Positions 1 to 5,961 of a DNA stretch of 5,961 bases are shown here, one piece after another (position 1 is the first letter of the stretch; every line of letters begins with the position of its first letter). The translations under genes were made by a program, and so were the position numbers. The notes under the pieces were generated by a model. The model had not been told where the DNA came from, did not search any database, and was given only the letters and a program-made list of their open reading frames with translations. Source of the DNA: Bacteroides sp. (lineage in GTDB: Bacteria > Bacteroidota > Bacteroidia > Bacteroidales > Bacteroidaceae); assembly GCA_019412865.1 (NCBI GenBank), contig DXOJ01000085.1, positions 1 through 5,961 of the forward strand, given 5' to 3'.

Positions 1-25
1 AGGTAATATAATAAATTAATTTGTA

Positions 26-1417
26 ATGACATCTAGAAGAGATTTTCTTAAAAAAGCTGGGTTGATTTCTGCTGCTTTTGCGGTTCCCGCTCTTAATGTG
101 AATGGAAATACCACACAATCCAAAATACGTTTAAAGAACACAAAGATTGCGGTGGATGATCGGTGGGATGTTATTGTAATTGGTGGAGGACCTGCTGGGT
201 GTACTGCTGCGATTTCTGCAGCCCGGGAGGGAGCTAAGACTTTGCTGATTGAGGCAATGGGACAACTTGGCGGTATGGGAACAGCAGGTATGGTTCCGGC
301 ATGGTGTCCGTTTTCTGACGGTGAAAAGATTATTTATCGAGGCTTGGCGGAAAAGATATTCGAGGCATCAAGAAAAGGAGTGCCTCATGAGAGAAAGCAA
401 AAACTGAATTGGGTGAATATAAATCCAGAATATTTGATGCAGGTTTACGATCGGATGGTCGCTGAATCGGGGGCAAAAGTCCTTTTCTTTTCGAGGGTTG
501 CTGCTGTTGAGATGTCAGCTGATGATACGGTAGATGCTATCATTGTAGCAAATAAATCCGGGCTTGTTGCATTCAAAGCAAAAGTCTTTATTGATGCGAC
601 GGGAGATGGAGATGTGGCTACCTGGGCAGGTGCTTCATTTAAAAAGGGAGGTGAGGATGGTATACTGCAAAGTTCTACTTTGTGTTTCTCGTTTGCCAAT
701 GTCGATAGCTATAACTACAATCTTATAGGTCCTTCATTGCATACGAGTAACAAAAATAGCCCTATCTTTGACGCGATTAAGTCCGGAAAATATCCATTGA
801 TAGGCAGACATTTCAATAGTAATCTGATCGGTCCGGATGTGGTACAATTTAATGCAGGACACATTGATAATGTTGATTCGACAGACCCATGGGCTACTAC
901 GCGGGCGATGGCTACCGGTAGGCAAATCGCTGAACAATACTTGGAGGCACTGAAAGAACTTCAGCCTAAAACTTTTGGTAGTGCTTTTGTTGTAAAGACT
1001 GCCTCCTTGTTGGGGGTTAGAGATAGTCGTCGGATTGAAGGGGATTATACGTTTACTTTCCAAGATTGGCTGGAGCGTAAAACATTTGAAGATGAGATCG
1101 GACGTAATTGTTACTATATTGATGTTCATAAACCGGGGCATAAAGAGACGCGTTACAAAAAAGGCGAATCTCATGGAATTCCTTATCGTTGCTTGACTCC
1201 TAAAGGTATGAAGAATCTATTGACCGCCGGACGCTGTATTTCTACTGATGAGGAAGCTTTTGGAAGCTTACGAGTGATGCCACCTTGTCTGGTGACTGGT
1301 GAAGCTGCCGGAATGGCTGCGGTACATGCTATCAAACAAACAAAGAATGATGTTCATAAGATTGATGTAGGTTTTCTACGCAAAAGATTAAAAGAAGAGG
1401 GGCAATATTTCTTATAA
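26..1417 (+). CDS. FAD-dependent oxidoreductase with twin-arginine-like leader
   Basis: A 463-residue flavoprotein of the FAD_oxidored type; the substrate cannot be read from sequence. Seen: an N-terminal Rossmann motif, GGGPAG at residues 53-58 after DVIVI, with the ribose-binding acidic residue E76 at the end of the second strand (LLIE) and GGMGT at 82-86. ATGDGD at 191-196 is the usual second FAD contact. The C-terminal part closes the FAD site, with NLLTAGRCIS (397-406) and MPPCLVTGEAAGMAA (418-432). The leader has SRRDFLKKAG (residues 3-12) followed by a hydrophobic stretch, a good match to the S/T-R-R-x-F-L-K Tat consensus, so export with bound FAD is inferred. The ATG at 26 is the first possible start because an in-frame TAA lies at 17-19. 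No clear Shine-Dalgarno is visible, which is normal for Bacteroides. The gene converges on the minus-strand kinase-like gene. Family call is firm; substrate and export are not. Confidence 0.93.
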   Translation: MTSRRDFLKKAGLISAAFAVPALNVNGNTTQSKIRLKNTKIAVDDRWDVIVIGGGPAGCTAAISAAREGAKTLLIEAMGQLGGMGTAGMVPAWCPFSDGEKIIYRGLAEKIFEASRKGVPHERKQKLNWVNINPEYLMQVYDRMVAESGAKVLFFSRVAAVEMSADDTVDAIIVANKSGLVAFKAKVFIDATGDGDVATWAGASFKKGGEDGILQSSTLCFSFANVDSYNYNLIGPSLHTSNKNSPIFDAIKSGKYPLIGRHFNSNLIGPDVVQFNAGHIDNVDSTDPWATTRAMATGRQIAEQYLEALKELQPKTFGSAFVVKTASLLGVRDSRRIEGDYTFTFQDWLERKTFEDEIGRNCYYIDVHKPGHKETRYKKGESHGIPYRCLTPKGMKNLLTAGRCISTDEEAFGSLRVMPPCLVTGEAAGMAAVHAIKQTKNDVHKIDVGFLRKRLKEEGQYFL

Positions 1418-1451
1418 ATACATTAGGGATGAATTTTATGGGATGTTCCTC

Positions 1452-1482
1452 TTGACAAATCCTTTTAAATGTTGTATCTTTA
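1452..1482 (+). promoter_or_regulatory. Candidate Bacteroides-type promoter in the convergent intergenic region
   Basis: A -7 box TATCTTTA (1475-1482) matches seven of the eight positions of TAnnTTTG. A TTG (1452-1454) lies 20 bases upstream, within the usual spacing for the -33 element. It sits just after the stop of the oxidoreductase gene and points toward the hairpin terminator at 1618-1655, with no protein-coding gene in between. Expected transcription start is about 1485-1488. This is inferred from pattern only; AT-rich intergenic DNA yields such matches by chance. Confidence 0.42.
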
Positions 1483-1485
1483 TAG

Positions 1486-1655
1486 TCCGGAAAAGAGCTT
1501 AAACCTTGTAAATAACAGATAAAAGAATATGAAATTGATGACTTGAATGGTATAATATTATAACAAATCTGGACGTGTTCCCTAATAAATATTGGGAAGG
1601 ATATACCGGATATAGGCAAAAAGGCTGCAAATTTTATGAAATTTGCAGCCTTTTT
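1486..1655 (+). ncRNA. Candidate intergenic small RNA (about 170 nt)
   Basis: This stretch has a plausible promoter at its 5' side and a strong intrinsic terminator at its 3' side, and no credible ORF (the only ATG-led frame at 1529 is five codons long). The expected 5' end, TCCGG (1486-1490), is complementary to CCGGA (1606-1610), and the pairing extends to TATA (1481-1484) with TATA (1611-1614) if transcription starts earlier. Inside, TTCCC-T-AAT (1578-1586) pairs with ATTGGGAA (1591-1598) with one bulged T and a four-base loop. Weaker pairings are CAGAT (1516-1520) with ATCTG (1567-1571) and AATAT (1526-1530) with ATATT (1555-1559). A rod closed by its two ends plus a terminator hairpin resembles 6S-type RNAs, but no family signature is recognised. 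The alternative is simply the 3' UTR of the oxidoreductase mRNA. Confidence 0.38.
1618..1655 (+). terminator. Strong intrinsic terminator, likely bidirectional
   Basis: A perfect 17-bp inverted repeat: AAAAAGGCTGCAAATTT (1618-1634) and its exact complement (1639-1655) around a four-base loop, TATG. The G+C-rich core GGCTGC/GCAGCC is flanked by an A tract on the left and a T tract (TTTTTGTTGT) on the right, so it can end + strand transcripts from the oxidoreductase or the candidate small RNA. It can also act on minus-strand transcripts reading through from the kinase-like gene, which would meet five T residues at the end of the stem. Confidence 0.86.
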
Positions 1656-1696
1656 GTTGTAAAAGATGGATTTATAAACTCGGAAATCCAATGGCA

Positions 1697-1755
1697 GAGT
1701 TTTTAATAAACTCAGATACCGTTCTTAATAAACTACTCAAAAGTTTATTAAAAAC
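1697..1755. repeat. Cluster of three near-palindromic AT-rich repeats
   Basis: Three copies of a GTTnTTAATAAACT unit. Copy 1 is at 1699-1712. Copy 2 is at 1721-1734, in the same orientation, with one mismatch and starting exactly 22 bases after copy 1. Copy 3 is at 1742-1755 and is an exact 14-base inverted copy of copy 1. Copy 1 lies within the palindrome GAGTTT-TTAAT-AAACTC (1697-1713). A partial related sequence, TTTATAAACTC, precedes the cluster at 1671-1681. The two-helical-turn spacing would suit a dimeric DNA-binding protein, but no promoter or gene start lies beside it. Function unknown; the repeats themselves are plain in the sequence. Confidence 0.75.
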
Positions 1756-1872
1756 GTACTATTTGTTTATGTGGAAATTTGTTTGTTTTTTTATAAAATC
1801 TTAAATTGGCGTTTAGAACATTCTTTGTTGAAGATAACTATACTTTACAATTTGAAAAGTAATCAAACGAAA

Positions 1873-1889
1873 CAACAGCTTTCCTGTTG
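1873..1889 (-). terminator. Weak intrinsic terminator after the kinase-like gene
   Basis: Read on the minus strand, CAACAG-GAAAG-CTGTTG forms a six-base-pair stem with a five-base loop, followed by TTTCGTTTGATT. It begins only seven bases after the stop codon of the kinase-like gene, the expected position for its terminator. The stem is short and the T tract interrupted, so termination is probably incomplete, with the hairpin at 1618-1655 as backup. Confidence 0.5.
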
Positions 1890-1896
1890 GCTAAAT

Positions 1897-3450
1897 TTAT
1901 ACATGAAGTTCCAGAACGAACCGTGTTCCTTTCGTATAATTCGTATCCAGTGTCAGGCTTCCGTTCATCTTGGCAGCAATTAGTGAACAGATCGGTAATC
2001 CTAGTCCATCTCCTGTAGTCAGGTCTTTCACTTCTGTGAAAGGTTTGAAGAGATTTTCCTGTTGCTCTGCCGGAATTCCAGTTCCTGTATCCGTAACGAT
2101 GAATTGGTGCGTGTGCGCTCCCCGTTTCTTGAATTCGAGACTGATACGACCCTGGTCGGTGTAGAAAGCGGCATTTTTCAGTAAATAGAGAAGAATGCGT
2201 TCCAATTGTTCCTTGTTTGTCTTTACCTGAAGTTTTGGTGCATTGACTGAAGATGTGACATCCTGTTTTATGTATTCTTTAACTTTATCCATCACATTCT
2301 CACAGAAAGTTCCCACGTTGATTTCACTTAGTTCATAAAACTCGGTTAATGAGTTTTCCAAAGATGACAGTTCTTGAATGTCATCACTGAATTTCTTCAA
2401 AGCTGCGACTTGTCCCTGCATTTGGGCCGCTTCTTGAGGAGCCTTTTGTGACAGTTCTTCGGCTGAAGTAGCCAGCGTATTCAGGGTAGGCTCCATTTGC
2501 GAAGATATATTCTGTATGAATTTGGTTTTTAGTTCATTGTGTTCATTGGCAATTTTCACACTTTTCTTTAATTTACGATTGTTGGCGATGAATCGTAGCA
2601 ATATCACAGCCAATATTACCAGGCCGGCTACCAATATGACTGCCAGCACACAGAGACCTATGATTATATATTGCTTGGCAGATAGTGAGTCGTCCTTTTC
2701 CTGTATGGTCAGTTGGCTTTCGTCATATTTTCTCTTCAGTACATTTAGTTCGTCTTGTGCGGTTAATGCTTTTACCGAGTCTGTCCAGACAATGAAACTT
2801 TCGTAAGTGCGTTCCATCAGTGGAGCATTATTGCCTTTTCGTGCAATATTGATAAGATTCTTGTAGCAATCGCTCACTTTGGCGTAGTCCTTCTTTTCCT
2901 TATATTGGTTGACAAGTTTGCGGAAACAGGCATCGCCTTGTGTACTTTGGTTGAAAGTATAGTAATAATTGGCTTTTGTATACAACAGTACCTCCGTTAG
3001 GGAGTCATTCTTTGCAAGATTAGCCATTTCTTCCAGTTTGTCCAACTGAGTCTTTGCTTGTGCGGGATTTTTCAGTGCAGTGTACATCTGCAATCGTTCC
3101 TTGTTTATAAGGAAACGCAGGTCATAAAAGACTTTCTTCTGATTTTGCTCTCCGGTCCATATAAGTTGGTCCATGTCACGACAAAGTTCGAATCCTTCTT
3201 TGTAAAAGTTCTCTCTGACGTATAAAGCATTGGCCTGAACACCACATTCTATCGCCTGTGGATAGTTTCCGCGGGTTGCAAATGCTTCGTATGCTTTTTT
3301 GAATAAGTAACGCGCTTTGATGTAATCTTTTTGATTGAGACTGCTTTGCGCTTGTTTTTTTAGTTCTGTGGCTCTGTCCTGGGGAGTTTGCGCATAAGCC
3401 AATATGCTCAAACAAAATATCATTAAAAGACTTGTTATTGATGTTTTCAT
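1897..3450 (-). CDS. TPR-containing sensor histidine-kinase-like membrane protein lacking the H-box histidine
   Basis: A 517-residue protein. Residues 1-20 form a signal peptide (hydrophobic core ending LAYA-Q). Residues about 24-225 are helical and TPR-like, predicted periplasmic. A coiled-coil-like stretch (about 232-258) leads to one membrane span (about 261-287). Residues 300-370 form the dimerization helices, and about 405-517 the HATPase_c domain. Its ATP-binding boxes are present: N box LLKNAAFYT (423-431), G1 DTGTGIP (454-460), F box LFKPF (467-471) and G2 GDGLGLPI (480-487). The H-box reads FIQNISSQMEP (311-321), where the family normally has F-x-x-N-x-S-H-E-x-R-x-P, so Ser317 replaces the phospho-acceptor His. 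The ATG at 3450 is chosen because it starts the signal peptide; the frame stays open upstream to 3654, but that would overlap comM and bury the signal peptide. No response regulator lies beside it. Fold is certain; kinase activity is doubtful. Confidence 0.92.
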   Translation of the reverse strand: MKTSITSLLMIFCLSILAYAQTPQDRATELKKQAQSSLNQKDYIKARYLFKKAYEAFATRGNYPQAIECGVQANALYVRENFYKEGFELCRDMDQLIWTGEQNQKKVFYDLRFLINKERLQMYTALKNPAQAKTQLDKLEEMANLAKNDSLTEVLLYTKANYYYTFNQSTQGDACFRKLVNQYKEKKDYAKVSDCYKNLINIARKGNNAPLMERTYESFIVWTDSVKALTAQDELNVLKRKYDESQLTIQEKDDSLSAKQYIIIGLCVLAVILVAGLVILAVILLRFIANNRKLKKSVKIANEHNELKTKFIQNISSQMEPTLNTLATSAEELSQKAPQEAAQMQGQVAALKKFSDDIQELSSLENSLTEFYELSEINVGTFCENVMDKVKEYIKQDVTSSVNAPKLQVKTNKEQLERILLYLLKNAAFYTDQGRISLEFKKRGAHTHQFIVTDTGTGIPAEQQENLFKPFTEVKDLTTGDGLGLPICSLIAAKMNGSLTLDTNYTKGTRFVLELHV

Positions 3451-3472
3451 ATGATTGCATATTTGTTTGTCA

Positions 3473-3491
3473 CAAATGTAAAACAAATATA
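3473..3491 (-). promoter_or_regulatory. Two -7 promoter boxes upstream of the kinase-like gene
   Basis: On the minus strand, TATATTTG (3491-3484) and TACATTTG (3480-3473) both match the Bacteroides -7 consensus TAnnTTTG perfectly, 11 bases apart. Starts from them would give short 5' leaders of roughly 20-35 bases before the ATG at 3450. No TTG or TTTG is found at the expected -33 distance from either, which lowers confidence. If active, they would let the kinase-like gene be transcribed separately from comM. Confidence 0.42.
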
Positions 3492-3547
3492 TGAAAAAAG
3501 ATAGTGTTATCGATGAAATAATTCTCTTATGTTTATATTCATTGTTA

Positions 3548-5086
3548 TTATCCAGCCCAGTTCTCTCTGTCGAGATTCCGATAACTGATAGCCTCTGCCA
3601 AATGATTGGGGAGTATTTGTTCTGCTCCTTCCAAATCGGCGATTGTACGGGCAACTTTTAAAATCCGGTCGTAGGCTCGGGCAGATAAATTGAGTCGTTC
3701 CATTGCATTTTTTAGCAATGCAAGTCCTTTGGCATCCGGTTGAGCGTACATTGCAAGCAGTTTGCTGTTCATTTGTGCATTGCAATAAATTCCGGTATAT
3801 TCGGTGTAGCGTCTTTCCTGCATTTGACGGGCTTTTATCACTCGCTGTCTGATGATATTGCTCGATTCTCCCTGTCTTTGATCGGAAATCTTATCAAAGG
3901 GTACAGGTACAATCTCTATCTGAATGTCGATGCGATCTAATAATGGACCGGATATCTTATTCAAGTACTTTTGAACCTGTCCGGGGCTGCATACGCATGC
4001 TTTTGTCGGATGGTTGTAATATCCGCAGGGGCATGGGTTCATGGATGCGATCAGCATCAGATTGGCCGGATAGCTGATAGTACTTTTGATGCGGGAAATA
4101 GTGATCTGGCGGTCTTCCAATGGTTGACGCAACACTTCCAGCACTCCTCGGTTGAATTCCGGCAATTCATCTAAGAAAAGTACCCCATTATGTGCCAGAC
4201 TGATTTCTCCGGGTTGTGGAAAACTACCTCCGCCAACCATCGCCACCTGGGAAATTGTGTGGTGAGGGTCGCGGAATGGGCGTTGGGAAATCAATGATGA
4301 ACCGCGTTTCAGTTGTCCGGCAACTGAATGTATCTTGGTGGTTTCCAGACTTTCACCCAGAGAAAGAGGAGGAAGAATGGAAGGAAGGCGTTTGGCCATC
4401 ATTGATTTACCGCTACCCGGAGCACCTACCATTATTAAATTATGCCCTCCGGCTGCTGCAACTTCTAGTGCCCTTTTTACATTCTCTTGTCCTTTTACGT
4501 CTGCAAAATCCAAGTCACAGTTCGTCTGTTGTTGATAGAATTCTTCCCGTGTATTAACAACAGTCGGCTCTAATTCGCGTTCATTATTGAAGAATTCGAT
4601 GACCTCCTTGATATTACTGACTCCGTATACTTTTAATTGATTGACAACGGCAGCTTCCCGTGCGTTTTGTTGGGGGATGATTAGTCCTTCGAAACCATCC
4701 TCGCGAGCTTTGATAGCAATGGGAAGCGCACCTTTGATAGGTTGGATGCTTCCGTCCAGACTTAGTTCGCCCATTAGCAAATAGTGGGAAAACTTCTCGG
4801 AAGAGATTGTTTCGCTAGCTCCTAATAATCCGATGGCAAGAGGCAAGTCATAAGCTGAACCCTCTTTACGGATGTCGGCTGGTGCCATATTGACTACTAT
4901 ATTGCTAGTGGGCATTTTATAACCATTCACCAGCAGTGCGGAGATAATACGTTGATGGCTTTCTTTGACCGCAGAATCCGGAAGGCCGACGAGATAGAAC
5001 ATACAGCCGCGCGAGCTGTTAACTTCGATTGTGATGAGTGTTGCATCAATCCCTTGAACAGCCGCTCCGAATACTTTAATTAACAC
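3548..5086 (-). CDS. comM: ComM/YifB family Mg-chelatase-like AAA+ ATPase
   Basis: A 512-residue protein, full length for the family. ComM proteins are cytoplasmic hexameric AAA+ ATPases; in Vibrio cholerae ComM promotes branch migration during natural transformation, but its role in Bacteroidetes is not settled. Domains: an N-terminal ChlI/Lon-protease-like fold (about 1-170, with GLPDSAVKES at 34-43 and MAPADIRKEGSAYDLP at 67-82), an AAA+ core (about 190-395) and a C-terminal Mg-chelatase helical domain (about 405-505). Seen: Walker A GAPGSGKS (221-228), Walker B VLFLDELPEF (302-311), the cysteine cluster NPCPCG plus ACVC (350-366) that may bind metal, LLDRID with R385, and the sensor-2 helix LSARAYDRILKVARTIADL (467-485). 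The start is GTG (5086-5084); conserved family sequence begins immediately, so no later start fits. It lies 13 bases after the thioredoxin-fold gene, suggesting one transcript. No terminator is evident before the next gene. Confidence 0.96.
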   Translation of the reverse strand: MLIKVFGAAVQGIDATLITIEVNSSRGCMFYLVGLPDSAVKESHQRIISALLVNGYKMPTSNIVVNMAPADIRKEGSAYDLPLAIGLLGASETISSEKFSHYLLMGELSLDGSIQPIKGALPIAIKAREDGFEGLIIPQQNAREAAVVNQLKVYGVSNIKEVIEFFNNERELEPTVVNTREEFYQQQTNCDLDFADVKGQENVKRALEVAAAGGHNLIMVGAPGSGKSMMAKRLPSILPPLSLGESLETTKIHSVAGQLKRGSSLISQRPFRDPHHTISQVAMVGGGSFPQPGEISLAHNGVLFLDELPEFNRGVLEVLRQPLEDRQITISRIKSTISYPANLMLIASMNPCPCGYYNHPTKACVCSPGQVQKYLNKISGPLLDRIDIQIEIVPVPFDKISDQRQGESSNIIRQRVIKARQMQERRYTEYTGIYCNAQMNSKLLAMYAQPDAKGLALLKNAMERLNLSARAYDRILKVARTIADLEGAEQILPNHLAEAISYRNLDRENWAG

Positions 5087-5099
5087 GTTTGATTATTGA

Positions 5100-5961
5100 T
5101 TATTTTTTCTTCTTATTGTCTTGTTTTTCCTTTTCTTCAGCAGCAGTGACTACTTCCTCAATTTTCTTCTTCAATTGTTCTCCTTTGAGGTTTTTCGCGA
5201 GAATCTTACCGTCTGCCGACAGAAGAATGTTGCTGGGAACTTGCTTGATGGCGTATTGTTTGGCTACTTCGGAATTTAGTCCGCCAAAATCACAGACTTG
5301 CTCCCAATTGAGCGTATCACGTTTTATAGCATCCTGCCATTCTTGTTTATCCATATCAAGGGAGATACCGAGCATGGCTATATGTTTGTTCTTCTTATAT
5401 TTCTGATAGATCTCTTTTAACTCGGTATTGCTTTGGTGATTGGAAATACTATCTCCCCATGAAGCCCAAAAGTTGATTAACAAGTTCTTTTTCTTGAAAT
5501 CTTCTGATGACCGGGTAATTTTCTCTCCTTTTATGTTAGATAGACTGAAGAAGGGAGCATATTTGCCTGTTTCTGTTTTCTCTGACAGTGAGATGGCTTC
5601 GTTGAGCTGTTCAATATACAGCTTGTCTTGCAATATTCCTGTCATGACTTCAATTAGCTTCTTTATTTTGTTGAAATCGGGCGAATCTTTCTGAACAAAG
5701 TATTTATCCAACAAGTAGAGGCTGACAAAAGAAGAATGATGCTTCATGATGAATTCTTCTGCTTTTTGCTCTAAATCTTTCTCGGATGGGGTAGGCAGGC
5801 TATTTAGTTCTTTCTGAAAGTTTGTAAACTCTTCATTATATATATTACCATTGATATCCAGATATTCCGGGTGATTGATATCTCCTTTTATTTTGATCTG
5901 ATTTCCTTTGTCAAGGAAGATTGGATATTCTGTCTGATTGTCAATAAGTAAAAAGGCAGAA
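5100..5961 (-). CDS. DUF4369/TlpA-like thioredoxin-fold protein lacking the CxxC, 5' end outside the window
   Basis: The C-terminal 286 residues of a larger protein; the frame is open from the stop at 5102-5100 to the right edge. The visible start (ending in YPIFLDKGNQIKIKGD) resembles the end of a DUF4369 domain, followed by a helical linker (about 50-125) and an AhpC/TSA-TlpA-type thioredoxin fold (about 131-270). The family is normally a lipoprotein or periplasmic thiol-disulfide reductase. Here the active-site segment is LINFWASWGDSISN, so CxxC is replaced by Gly-Asp-Ser-Ile (5456-5445) and neither active-site cysteine exists. The cis-Pro loop (KQVPSNILL) and GKILAKNL are kept. The only cysteine in the visible part is in WEQVCDF. 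The protein ends in a lysine-rich tail (KEKQDNKKKK). A Met at 5747 could be taken as a start, but the homologous domain continues upstream. Export is inferred from the family, since the N-terminus is not visible. Precedes comM by 13 bases. Confidence 0.9.
   Translation of the reverse strand, partial: SAFLLIDNQTEYPIFLDKGNQIKIKGDINHPEYLDINGNIYNEEFTNFQKELNSLPTPSEKDLEQKAEEFIMKHHSSFVSLYLLDKYFVQKDSPDFNKIKKLIEVMTGILQDKLYIEQLNEAISLSEKTETGKYAPFFSLSNIKGEKITRSSEDFKKKNLLINFWASWGDSISNHQSNTELKEIYQKYKKNKHIAMLGISLDMDKQEWQDAIKRDTLNWEQVCDFGGLNSEVAKQYAIKQVPSNILLSADGKILAKNLKGEQLKKKIEEVVTAAEEKEKQDNKKKK

Noticed and set aside
17..23. TAATTTG just before the oxidoreductase start as a -7 box
   Set aside because: It is one base short of TAnnTTTG and ends two bases before the ATG, which would leave no leader. 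The true promoter is probably left of the window.
1332..1691. A 119-codon open frame on the minus strand
   Set aside because: It runs through the 3' end of the oxidoreductase gene and the strong terminator hairpin, has no recognisable domain and looks like a chance frame in AT-rich DNA.
1699..1755. A phase-variable invertible promoter of the Bacteroides type
   Set aside because: The inverted repeats enclose only 29 bases with no promoter inside, and no gene starts beside them; known invertible promoter segments are much longer.
1771..1983. A GTG-started 70-codon frame on the + strand
   Set aside because: It overlaps the 3' end of the kinase-like gene on the other strand and spans its terminator hairpin. 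The nearby TACTATTTG has one base too many for a -7 box. No recognisable protein features.
3451..3654. A longer start for the kinase-like protein, adding 68 residues
   Set aside because: The extension overlaps the end of comM, includes the promoter-like boxes, and would place the clear signal peptide in the interior of the protein.
4216..4557. Open frames on the + strand opposite comM (also 3971-4174 and 4335-4535)
   Set aside because: These are antisense to well-conserved comM codons, show no domain and are explained by the codon composition of comM.
5089..5406. A Ser/Phe-rich 105-codon frame on the + strand, and another at 5440-5694
   Set aside because: They are the antisense of the lysine- and glutamate-rich thioredoxin-fold gene; the odd composition follows from that.

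Overview
The window looks like chromosomal DNA from a gut Bacteroidales bacterium, most likely the genus Bacteroides. Moderately low G+C, a TPR-type sensor-kinase-like protein with a signal peptide, a DUF4369/TlpA-type thioredoxin-fold protein, and perfect or near-perfect copies of the Bacteroides -7 promoter box (TAnnTTTG) all point there. No phage, IS, CRISPR, tRNA or rRNA sequence was seen.

Layout. On the + strand, 26-1417 encodes an FAD-dependent oxidoreductase with a twin-arginine-like leader. Positions 1418-1896 are a 479-base convergent intergenic region. It holds a plausible Bacteroides promoter (1452-1482), a structured stretch that could be a small RNA of about 170 nt, a strong 17-bp hairpin terminator (1618-1655), a cluster of three near-palindromic AT-rich repeats (1697-1755) and a weaker hairpin just after the end of the minus-strand gene (1873-1889). 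The rest is on the minus strand, transcribed right to left: a thioredoxin-fold protein that runs off the right edge (5100-5961), comM/yifB (3548-5086), and a TPR-containing histidine-kinase-like membrane protein (1897-3450). The first two are 13 bases apart and probably share a transcript. The third follows after 97 bases that contain two perfect -7 boxes, so it may have its own promoter.

Function. ComM is the well-understood member: an AAA+ ATPase of the Mg-chelatase-like family, known elsewhere as a branch-migration helicase. Its two neighbours are unusual because each keeps the overall fold of its family but lacks the textbook catalytic residue. The kinase-like protein has Ser where the H-box phospho-acceptor His belongs, although its ATP-binding boxes are intact. 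The thioredoxin-fold protein has Gly-Asp-Ser-Ile in place of the CxxC. These two substitutions, the candidate small RNA and the repeat cluster are the points most worth following up. There is no response-regulator gene in the window to pair with the kinase-like protein, and nothing here amounts to a clearly new multi-gene system.
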